Both the position numbers and the translations under genes were made by a program. A stretch of DNA of 64,000 nt, from positions 396,001-460,000 of the forward strand of contig JABSTR010001640.1 of NCBI GenBank assembly GCA_013339765.2, given 5' to 3'. The notes under the pieces are model-generated. The model was not told the DNA's origin. It saw only the letters and a program-made list of their open reading frames with translations, and made no database searches. Source of the stretch: Haemaphysalis longicornis (Eukaryota; Arthropoda; Arachnida; Ixodida; Ixodidae). Numbering within the stretch: position 1 is the first letter of the stretch; each line of letters begins with the position of its first letter. Below are positions 46,001 through 58,000 of this stretch, one piece after another.

Positions 46001-49000
46001 GTTCGTCCACACCCCTCCCCCTACATTATAAAAAAAAATAATAGTTAGCGGCGCCCGATTTCGATCCCACGACCCTGTGGGCGGAACGCGAGGTACATGG
46101 TGCTCTTCCCACTGCGCCACAAAACCGAGACAGAATCGAACGCTGCGAACGCGCCTTATATCCTTGAATCATTTAAACTACGTTAAGATGCTACTGATAC
46201 AACGCATGATGGGGCAATGCTTAACACTTGCAATAAAAGAAAAGAAGCTCCCACTTACAGCAACAATGATGGAGTAAAAGTCGTTGCGACAGCGAAGCCC
46301 CAAGCATACCACTTAGAGAGATTGACCAAGATTGGCCAATAAAACATAATAATAATATTCATAAAACATAATAATCATACGCGTCCTCGACACGTTTCAC
46401 GCGATTTCAGAATCTACCCAACGGAAACACCAAGTGAACCCCACGATGCGTCGCATCTACACACTGCAGGGTTCCCCTCGCTGGGAGGTGGGCGCAATTT
46501 TTTAATCAATTTTCGTTTTTTCTGAAACGCGGGGGTGAGAATTACCCAAATTACATGAAAAATATACTAGCTTGTGGTCAGAGATGCCTTCTTCGACACT
46601 AACCTGAACATGAGATAATGACCGGCTGTGAAATACAAGATCAAGTGTAGTGGACGAAGTTCCCTGAACGCGCGTTGGAACGTTGACCGCTTGGCAAAGG
46701 TCGGAGGCGAGCATTATATCGAAGATAATTTCGTCAGATGGAGAGGGAGATGATAACTTAGACCAGTCAATATGTGGAAGGTTAAAATCACCGGCAATGA
46801 TTGTGCAGTTTTTAGACAGCCTGACTGTGTGATCCTGAAGCTTTTTCAGAATGTCCGGGTCAGCGGACGGTGAACGATAAACTGCAATAAGATTAAACGC
46901 ACATCCGTAGCAATGTACTCTGAGGCACAAGCTTTCGTGGTCAGGTATCCGTTCAAGCAAAGTGACAGACAGGTTTCTGTCTACAATAACGGCTACGCCA
47001 CCACCACGAGAGGCTCTGTCTCGTCTATAAACCTTGTAGAGAGGAGGAACTATATCGCCTTCACTAATGCCTTCCCTAAGCCACGTTTCAGTTAGTACAA
47101 CTACACTGGGGGTTATGGCACAACAAAACGCTTTCTGATTCAACACTTTTGTTCAATACGCTTCTGGCGTTTATATTTAAAAGGCGTAGTTGCCGTGGTG
47201 TAAAGCACAGAACCCGTCATGCGCTTTCCGTGGTGCTTTCAGTTGGAAGGGATGCACTTTTCGGGTGGGAGAAACTTTTACCCTCTCGTTGTTATCTTCA
47301 TCCCATACAAACGTGTCGTCATCAATGTGTAAGTTTATCGTGGATTAGGTAGACGTTCTTCCCATTGGCTTTATCAGTTTTTGCGCTTTCTCACAGCAAC
47401 TTACCCCTTCGAAGTGTGCGCTGAGAGTAGTTATTTGATATAAAGTAGTTAGTTCCTTTAAGTTTTTTGGCATTTTTCAGAATTGTCTATTTTTCATTAA
47501 AGTCCTGCAGGTATAGAATTGTAGGGCGGTTTCCGCCCTATAATTATATACCTGCCTGTAGACGCCCAAAGCTTTCCCATCATGCATTTTCTTCTAGTGA
47601 TAAGCAGCGGCACCTTTTCTTACCCTAATAAAGCATTTAAACCAAATTTCAATACCCCTTAGTTTCCCTCCTCATAGTGGAGTGAATACGTGGTATTCGT
47701 TGAAATGTTTAGCTGTCAATTTCTTCGCTTGACGACACTGGAAACGGTAAAGACATGGCCGATGCGCCACGTAGATGGCGCGGCTTGGGCCACTGTGCCC
47801 GCACGCCGAAGAAAAACAACACCGGCGTGCGTCGTCTGCTCCGTTTCTTGGTTTAAACACGATTCTCAACGGTGGTGTCAACATAGACGATATTAAAGGG
47901 AGAGACAACCGATTTTTGTCGAGTATATATTCTCTATCCCAAATGAAAGGGCATCACTTAAAGCACCTTGGCGAGGAAGCGGTTTTGCTGATAACGCCCT
48001 AGAACTCTTTAAATCGTAATTTTTAGATTTACGAGCCGTATGTGTCCCTCCCAAAATATAATGCTGGCAACCATGACATAGAGTAGCTCGGCAACATACT
48101 TTTTGTATATATGCGAAATGAAAAACGATATTTAAAAACTTGTCCCATGCTAAAAATGTTTGAATCGCAGGCTTTCTTGTTCCTTTATGTGTGTTTTTAA
48201 TGCAATGGTCTATTTTGGACGAATGCGCCATCTGTTGGGATAGACGATAGGTAGAATCTGGCTTCACGTTGTGGAGGTGGGAAGTTCGATTCTCCCCGGG
48301 CGCGACGTTTTTTTTTTTTTTTTTAACACTGCCGTTGGCGTATTTGGAAACTGAAATCAAATATTTTGGAAGAACAAACGCCCCTCACTCAGGCAGAATC
48401 GTCAAAGCTCCTTCACTGGGTCTGCTTACTGAACGCTGCCGTTGATTCTGGGCATGGAGGCTCAGTTAGCCGAGCACCCCAGCGACGGTGGGCGGCGTGT
48501 TTTTAAAAATTTCAAAATAATGATTAGAAATACATATGCAATTTAACATTGTACAAATATTTGTATTAAAAGGTTTTCAATACCTAAATACACGTTTCAG
48601 CAGTTACAGTAGCTGCTAGGTTTGCAGGTCACGTGACAAGGGACACATATTGTAGTGTCAAGTTTCGACACTACGAACCGCCACCCTTCCGATTTCAGGA
48701 AGTTTGCTGCCAAATTAAAATTATTTCCCCCAATTTGTTTAGAAATTGTTTGGCGTTACCGGGCTATATAAAACGCTGGCTTTCATATGAGCTAGATAAC
48801 ATATACGCGACAAAAATCGGTTGTCTGTCCCTTTAATCGCACTCACATTGGACTCGACGCAATACTTTTTGTTCGTTGAGGTACAGTTTGCTAACGTGCA
48901 ACACAATCATGTGCTTAGCACGGACAACTGTCGCCATCCCGCGGAGCCCGAAGTGACTACTGACGGAACACTCACACGGTTGCCTGCGTGCGCGCCTCGC

Positions 49001-52000
49001 CAGTGACTACAAGCAATAGTGTGTTGCAAAACAGCGAATGATAGAGGAAGCGTAGTGTTCATTATTCGGAACGCACAGTTCTCTTCTTCTACCGCTGAAA
49101 AGAAAAGTATAGTACCTCTGCGTACTGCCAGTGACGATATACGGGGCAGAAACTTGCGCCTTGCTACAGCCCATGAAGGAACGTTTAGGTTCTCGACAAC
49201 GTCAAAACTAAACAGTTCCATGAAAGTAGAAAAAACTGCGCGTAAAAGACAGGACCGTGACAAGTAGACAGGACAAGCGCAGAAATGACATATATTCTTC
49301 TTCATTGTTTCAATAAAGTTAGTTGTGAGTCTGCGCTTGTCCTATCTACTTGTCACGGTCCTGTCTTTTACGCGCACGTTTTTTCTACTTTCATGATGCT
49401 GCACCAACTAGCCCAACAACATGCTGTACTAAACAGTTCCACTCAACGTGAAGGCCGTCGGAAGTGCAGAGCAGTGATTCGCCATACGGGCTGTGGCGCC
49501 GTTCCCCGCTCTTTGCCACCACCCCTCACGCTCGTCCACTCTCTGTCTCACTCTTCTCTCGATGAATTGAACAGAGGTTTGTTCAACGCAATTCAATTTT
49601 CCCGCCTTCAAAGTGCTCGCGCGCCTTCTCCTGGGACAGCTCGCATCTTTCTTTACTATTATATTTTTTTTTATCTTTTGTTTCTGGTTCTGTCCGGAAC
49701 AGCACGAGCGGGAGTTCGGTTCTTTTTGCTGCTTGCTTTCATCTCGCACCTGCTGGAGCCTTTCTGCGCCATTTTTAACGCGTCATTTTTTTTGTTCGGC
49801 GACCATTTTTTTCTTTTCCTTTACTGTCGTAAAAACCAGCCCAATGAGCATTCCTAAGTGAATGGATGCGGGGTCTTCCGGTCAAGTACACATATTTTGC
49901 CTCAAATGTACCCTGCAGTTTTTTTTTTTTTTGCGTTAAATAATGGGGACATGCATGAGAAGCGCCAGTGGTTCCAGGAGTTTCGAATGTTTCTGCGTAT
50001 ATAAACATCTTGTTCAAGTATCTTCTCAACTGTCGGCAATAAGGATGAATAAAGGGACGAGCGTGTGTATTTTCGAAGCATCTGTTTGGGTCCGTGACGT
50101 CGCGTGACTGTGCGGGTCCGCGACGCGGCGTGACTGCGGTGGCTAGATCGAGTGACCGCGGACGAGCTACGACGACAAGTCGGGCCCCTAAAGTGCTCTG
50201 CACTTAAAACACTGACATTTAGCAGTGCTGATAAACAGAACGGTTAACTGCAAAACGCTACATTCGAAATAGAAGCGTAGGCCATCTGTCGCTCGGTCAA
50301 CACATGGATTCCCGGACTAGGGAACCACTCCTACATTATGGCTCACTAAAGTTTTATACTACCACTACTGAACGCGAATTTCTCGTTCGAGGTTTGATTT
50401 CCGGAACAGAAATTGAAAAAAAAAATACTGTGGTTGATTCCTCCGTCATAGGAATTGGTAAAACACGAAAGGGACATGTGCAGCCAAGTCTGCAGCTGAG
50501 CATGATTTGAGGGTCGGCCGCTGTCTTGTGGGTGTGCTTGGCGATCGACGTCCTGCTGCCGGGTTGCTTCGGCAAAGGTGTACTGGTGTCATTTCCGTGA
50601 CGCATTTGACGTCGGTGAGATCTTAGGGTATCGCGGCATAAAACATTTTCGCGCTAAAATATAAAACCTGAATACGAACAACCCTAAGCATAACGTACTC
50701 CTTAGTACTAAAAGTTGCTTCCTTGCAAGAAGACGCTGTGTGCAGGGGTGCACCCTTTACAGGCCGCTTGTTTCGTTGTACTGGTGCCATTTCCGCGACA
50801 GATATGACGTAGTGAAATCTTCGTGAATCCCGGCATAAAACACTTCCGTGTTAAAAAAGAACAAATTCAACGCCACTCCACTTAGCGAAGGTGGATTACT
50901 AGCGCAGCTGTTTGTGGGTTATCGGTGAACCACAAACTCCCTCCTAAACCGCGCCGTCACGCCGAGGAGCTGTTTAGTAGAACTGTAGCCAGGCTTGAGC
51001 TATCCGCCTCGCCCTATTCGGCGCCCCGACGGGCATCGTGCTTACACTTGGCGGGAGCGACCTGATCGTCGTCGGTCGTTTCCTACCACGGCGGTCGCGC
51101 CCATTGACACTCATTTTTTAATTTTTTCCTGTGCAACTACTCACTTCACTGAGCAACGCCTCAGGCTTCACCTTGGCTTCTTGCAAGGCTTCACTGTGCA
51201 GCTCTTTCTGTGGGTAAGCCACATTATGAAAACCGAGGTGTATACCGCTACCCTTAAAGTCGGCTCCACTTCTAATCAAAAATGCATTGCTGCGAAGATG
51301 TTTTATGGGCAATATACGTCATCTTGTACATCTTATATTAAAATATGAAGAGCCAAAGCCGAACAGGTGGCCGACGGGACAGGGGGTGCCAAAGTGAGGA
51401 GGGAGCGGCTTCTCGTCCTACGGGCGCAAAAAAAAAAAAAAAACAGGACAGCTCTGCCGGAAAAAAAGGCGGATAATACCAGCGGCTAGACGACGTATAC
51501 ATGGTAGAACGAATGGACTACCAACTGCAAGGAAACGCAACCGGGTGTGCCGTGATTGTCGGCCGCTCGCGGCGTGCAGAATGAAAACCCTTGTGTTTCT
51601 ATGGCACAGCTTTCAAACGTCCCTCGTAGACGGCGACTTTTGCGTCATGGTTTACACAGAACTGCCCCAGGTATCTCACCGCGGCCACTGAAGTTGCGCT
51701 GCAGTGAAAAGCGCGAGACGGCTTCGCTAACGGCCGATACCAAACAGAACGCGCGGCAAGGAGTCGTATACAAGCATCGAATGCGGGCTGGAGTAGCGGC
51801 ATTTGGCGTTGCGAGTTAACACGCGGGTGCCGTATTCACAAAAGCTCTTTGCTCGCACGATGTGGTCAAAGCAGTTTGTGCTTACACGGTACCTGGGCTT
51901 TCAGTTCACTTTTGGCGGGGAGTCTAGCTCGCACAAATGTCAGTGAATCCCAGACTTCTATTACTGTGCTTTTACGTGCGCACGGCTTTCTCGACCTCGG

Positions 52001-55000
52001 CTCGTGCCTCAGCGCAGAAAGCTCAGATGGGGCACACGAATGTATTATCCTATCTACCGCTGTTTGCTGACGACTTTCAACTCCTGGAAAATGTTCACTA
52101 TAAGTGTTTAATATAACGTTTTTCCTACGCGGAAACTAATTCAGACACTCTACAAAAGCAAACGCTTTATTGAAAAGCAAGAAAAATAAATATGTGTCCG
52201 CCGAGGAGCTGTTTCGTTAGCATTTACAGCTTCCGAAAGCAACGGCGTGTCTTTGTGCAGATACGTTTATCAACGCAAGGAAGGCTGAGTTTTCTTCATT
52301 TCATGGGTGAAATCGGATTGAATTTGAGTAAACTTTATTTGTGCCTGCAGATCGGCGTTTTTCTGCGCAGTGACGAGGGCCCGGCGTCGTCATAGGGGTT
52401 AGCAGTTAAATAATGGCATGAAAGTTAACACGTGCTCGCGTGTCATGTTCTTTTACCTTTGAAGGGAATAGGGGTTAGCAGTTAAATAATGGCATGAAAG
52501 TTAACACGTGCTCGCGTGTCATGTTCTTTTACCTTTGAAGGGAATGCAAATTTTGCTACTAATATGATTAATTGTACAGCACGTGACAACCGCTGCAGGA
52601 ATAACGGCGATCGAACCAAATTAAAAATGCCGCGTGGCGCACAGTTGGTACACCTGGCCTATCAGGCGCGCTGAAGCAGATCGTAACTGAAATTAAGAGT
52701 GAAGGAAAGTTTGACATCCACCTAAATGCAGCCATACGGCTACAAAGGAATTTCCTTCACACAAACTTACTCCGCCTTGGGGATTTCCCCTAAAATCTGG
52801 TCGATTGAAATTAAGAGTGTTTTTGGGCGAATTGGCTCATTACTGTAAATGAAGATTTAGTGACGCGAGTACAAGGACGGCGAAAAAGAGTGGGCAGGCG
52901 CTACTCGTAACTGATTTAGTTCAAAACCGGCTGGCATATAATAGCAATAAACCGAAAAAAATGCGAGCATTAGTCAGAAAATCTTTTCTAGAAAGGCTCG
53001 CGTACGGGGGGTTGATCGATGTGTACCCAAGAGCAAAAAATTACGGACCACGAAAACAGCAAATTTGGGTCATTTCTTTGCCGCACAGCAGCCCGGGGTA
53101 CTTTGTGCCATATTTTTCATTACTGCATTAACTATACGGCATCGCGCATGCGCACGGCAGTTTGGCGGGCAGCTACCGGAAGAGAAATAACCTAAAATCG
53201 CCATTTTCCTGGTCCGTAAACTTTTGATCGTGGCTGTACGTAAATGTAGATTAGCTCAATTGGAAATACTTCGAGTTATTTACGTTGGCTGAATAATGCG
53301 GACACAAGCGCACTAACCCAGTGAATGAAACTCGATTAAATGTCGAAATCAGAACCTGGATTGGCTCATTTCGAGAGCTCCACAAGCCATGTCTCGCAAA
53401 GTTATTAATTTCGTCTAAATGAACTTGAGCCTCTGGAGAGCCTCTGGGATAAGGCAGGAGTAGGGACGGTTTTTTCAGCGCTCAAGAAACTGGCGTCTTT
53501 GTGCGCCAAGGTAAACTGCAACGACAGTCCAAGAGTCGTATGTGAGAAGAAGCATGAAATGTGAAATGTGAGGAGTATGTGGTGTACGAGGTCCCACTTT
53601 CATGCGGACGACTTTACGTAGGTCAGACTGGTAGATGCCTGAATGATTGCCTTAGAGAACATGCTTACACCATGCCCACAGGAACGGGCAGCAATGTTGC
53701 AACACATTGCAAGAAATGCGAGAAAAGCGATTGCCCCTCAAAGTTGAAAGAAACGCTCGTTTTGAAACGCTATCGAGACGCTCGCTCCGGGGAAATATTG
53801 GAGGCCTCACTGATTGGCATTCAAGGGGAACAATGTGTGAGCACGCCATCGACTGCCCTTTTGGAAAGAGAGGTGGCATACCTAGCCAGTTGAACCTCCC
53901 TTGTACCAGATGGCAAGCTTGACACTTCAAGGCTGATTGTTTTATCCTTGATGTAACCTTCCATTGCATACTTGGAGTGATATCTTATCCTTGAACGGGC
54001 GCATGCTTGCAGCCACTGGTTTTTTTCGTGTATTTAATGTCGGGTAATAAATCGTACTTTAGTTGTTCGTCAGCGCTCTACTTTGTCACTTCTTCCGTCC
54101 TCGTCCCGGCGCTGTTTTTTAGTGTGAACTCTAGAAAGTAAGTGTGGCAGGTGTGACGTCACGTCGCGAGATCCGACGCGGAGAGGCGCCGCAGCTGCGC
54201 TCTCTCGAAGCCTCGCCGCTGCGGTACCACTTGACCTGGCGAGGGTTCAACGGCTGCTTCGCCTGTGCTTGCATGGTCGCTCAGTCTCACCTAGGACGGC
54301 GCCCTGGTTGCGCCGTCTGAGCGTGCACTTCAGTGCAAGCGAAGAGATGAATCCGATCATCCAGAAGATCTAGTTAGCCGGCAGGCTGCTAAATCTCAAG
54401 CCGCCTGCTGAAACACCGGAGCAAAGGGCGCCCCTACTTTCATGAAGCACTATGTGTGTAGTCTTCGACAAACCAAGTCAAACAGACCTTTCGCTCGCTA
54501 TAACTGGGTTGGAAGTGTTAAACCTGGACCATTTGGAAGTGTAAACCTGGATCTTGCAGCAATCGTGTCTTCTCGAGTGAATGAAATGACCGCGGTACAT
54601 CGAAATGCCAACTCAGCTTGGCCGTGCCAGAGCTCGACATCCATGGCAGCCACAGAAGCGGGATAGCCGTGCCGGCTGCCCCCGACAGCTCCATTCCCGA
54701 CGACCAGCACAGATGAGAGTATGGGGACGAAAACGAGGACCGTTGGGCTGGAGCACGGTCACCTACGCGACGAAACGACTCAAGGGCGGACTTAGATCAG
54801 AACGGGTGAGTATAGAATCACTTTCTCCATACAAGTGATCCCCGAGTCAACCATTACCCGCCGCGCTGAATAGACTGCCTCCAACAGCTTTGCAGCCAAA
54901 CATTCAGCCTTTCGGCACATAGCTGAAGCAAATACAGTGCGATTTTCCATTGGGGATGAACAGCACTTAGAAAATTTATCAACCAGCGACAACTCACACT

Positions 55001-58000
55001 GCCACCGGCATCGGAAGGTGAGGTGCGTAAGGTCCCTGTTGAGATTGTGGAACTCAGCCTACTGAAGTCACCCACGAAGGAGTCATGACGATCCAACCAG
55101 AGCACACCGAAGAATGCATTGCCAATCGCATTCGTTGCGAATTGTTACATTCTGGGATTTCAAATCGTGGGAAAGAGGTGCAGGCTTTTAATCGCAGTTG
55201 ATACGCCACGTTCCCTTATGGAAGACTCTCCGTGGACTACAAAATCTTTCATGCTAATGAGCGCCTGTCTAGGGTACTGGCATTCTTACAATGTCACGGG
55301 CTTGGCCTCATGGACCAATTCTGCCCCTCAAAGGGTTTTAGGGGCGAAGCGCCTTAGGGGATGGGGCTGTTGGCGTCTCCTGTCGTCGTCGTCGTACTCA
55401 TCGTCTCATATAGTCACGGGACTAAAACACCGGGACACTCGTTTACGCCTCGTGCTAGAACGCGTCATGTTTCAAAAGACACGAGACTTTTACAGCAAAG
55501 CTGTATACCTGTACCCTCCAATGGTTTCATCTCCGTTGCCAAAAACGCCGAGGCGCCAAGAATACACTTATACAGTGCATGCTTCGCCCCTCCACAGGTT
55601 TCGCGTCAGTGGAGGTGGCACGGGATTTTTTGGAGTCACTGCGGTCGCACGCGTGAAGAAGGCAGCTAGATGTGACGCGGCCCCATTCTGAGGCAGTGTG
55701 AGCGGAGACTCACACGGTCACGTATGAGGAGGGGTATCAGCTGAAACGAGCCCTGGAAGGTCTCGCCCTTGGTCAGTTTGCAGGGGGTATTTGCGAATTG
55801 GCAGGTCGTCGAGGTGGTTGATACGAGATCCGTGGTCGGGATCTGCTTCAGAGTCCAGCTGACCATCACAAATGCTCCCACGTCGCTGCCTGCGGGAGCA
55901 TGAGCAGTGAGGCTCATAAGAAAATGCGCCGGTAAAGGCAAACAAATGCCCAAAACGCTGTAGAAATCTTTGCTTTAACTGAAAGACAGTACGTTGCGTA
56001 GCTCTCCAGACTTTTCTTCCAAGGCCGAGGATGCCTTGAATGAGGGCGGAATACGTTTATCTTGCACGGTGCAAAACTATTAGGAATTATGTTATGTTCA
56101 GACTGCCAACGTAACAGCCATATGGTGCGGAGTGGACGGATAAAAACGGCGTTTCACGCAGTTCGGTTGGTTGAGGCGTCAAATGACGACACTATTTAAA
56201 GATATTACGACAGTTCCGACAACAGTCTGAACGCGGCCTTAGGCAATGTTCAGACTATTGCCACAACTGTCGTAATAACTTTAAACGATGACGTCATTTC
56301 ACGTCTCAGCCAGCCAAACTGCGTGAAACGCCGTTTGTTTTTACGTCCATACATCATAGAGTTTCATACTAATAAATACTAGAGGGAAATCTGTCGCTGC
56401 AGTCGCGGGCCACTGTTGGCTGCGCCATTGATGCTAGCGATGTTCCTCGCCTCTTTGGCTTAGCTAGCCATACTGCTTCTTTTTGTCTCGAAACCAAAAT
56501 CGAGAAAAAAGGGTAACATTTTCTTCCTGTCCATCGTGCATGAAGCTTCTCAATAATTACTGACATATCGATCGTTTTGAGGTTCAATTTTATAATACAA
56601 AAACAGACTTCACGAACCTTCAGCAGTAATATTGTTGCTATACTGTAGCGTCGTGAAAGGAAGAAACTTGGATCGAGCGGGCGGGGAAAGCGGCTGTTCG
56701 TTCATCGTAGTCGGGTTGCGTCGCATGTGTTTTCGCGTTCGTCGGCGGCTCGACAGAAGCTTCAAATTCATGGTCCGCCTGCCACCTGAACTTCGACTTC
56801 TCGCGGTTGGCGCGTCTGCGTACTGTTACTGCGTGGGGCCGTCGCAGGTCAACTCCCGCTCACGAGTACCCGCCTGCTTGCTTGCGTCTGTTCAGCAAGT
56901 GGTCTGGCCCGCCTGTTAACCTTAACACATCAAGCAGCATCAAACGGGGGTTCAGAATAAAGAAACGGGACGAGGCGGTGAAGCGGTGTAAAAAATGGAA
57001 AAAACGGCGGTTTATCCGAGCCAGAGTCCGTTGTACGAAACGGACCGCGTGCACCCGAGCGTCGTATCATCGGGGTTTTTAATGCATTGTTTTTATGGGA
57101 AGTTTGCCGGGACTGCGGTGATCCGTCGTAAAGCGGGTCGTCGTAGGTCCGGGGGACGTATTATCGGGGTTCCACTGTAGTATGAAACTCTATGCCATAG
57201 ATCACGATATGGCTTTTGCGTCGGTAGTCTGAACATAGCCTTAGACTCCATGAGCGCTGTTTTTAGACTACATTGTTATTGACAATACCCGCACTGCGCA
57301 TGCGTTACACCCAACACAATTGCCAAAAACAGCAACCAAAGTGCAGACTCAGCATCGCTTTCGGCGAAGGGAACAACAAACAACAAAGAAACACATTGAA
57401 AAACTCGTTATACACCGTGTATCAACAGCGGTAACTGTTGAGTACCGTCTTTTTTACGCTGTGCTAGATGAACGAGAATGCCTTGTTAGTTGAGAAATAA
57501 ATAATTGGAGCCGGGATTTCCATCCTGCATTCCCATTCCAGTTTGCCGGCGACGTTGGTGAGGACGGCGAAAATTGTAGAAAACAAGCTGCCTTTTTCCC
57601 AATTTTACTGGATCGTGGCCATCTTCGTGAGTCCCTGTCCTCGCCAACTTTCACTTTTGTCGCAAAGATTCGAAGCCAATCTCGGTATGGCTACGCCCAG
57701 CAAAGTTGCTCTTCAAAGTCATCATTCCCCGCCTACTATGCCGCCCTTCTAAGGAGGTGCGGCCGCCTGGGAGATGTAGGAAATACACGCGAAATGGTTA
57801 AATACAGATGCCGACCCTCTTGTTCTAAGCTTATTGCGCTAATATCTGTTCTGCCTCCGGCTGATTGGCTTGTGGCCTACATTTGCAGGCGGTGACGTTG
57901 AAAAAGATTTACAACATAAATAGACAAAAGAGAATGCTACGTAGCACCATTGCGATAATTGTCAGTGGAGCAGCTGCTGGCAGTGCTGCGCGCTCTCGAT

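Larger units (their letters stand above)
43637..47160 (-). mobile_element. CR1-like LINE in the last intron of the ML gene, 5'-truncated
   Basis: The minus strand runs from an AP endonuclease (47146-46508) through reverse transcriptase to a 3' end with an AAATAAATAAAAAATAAA-type terminus near 43637. There is no RNase H domain, which fits CR1. The 5' edge near 47160 is approximate. A SINE interrupts it at 45950-46507. It lies in the same orientation as the host gene, inside an intron. Confidence 0.88.
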
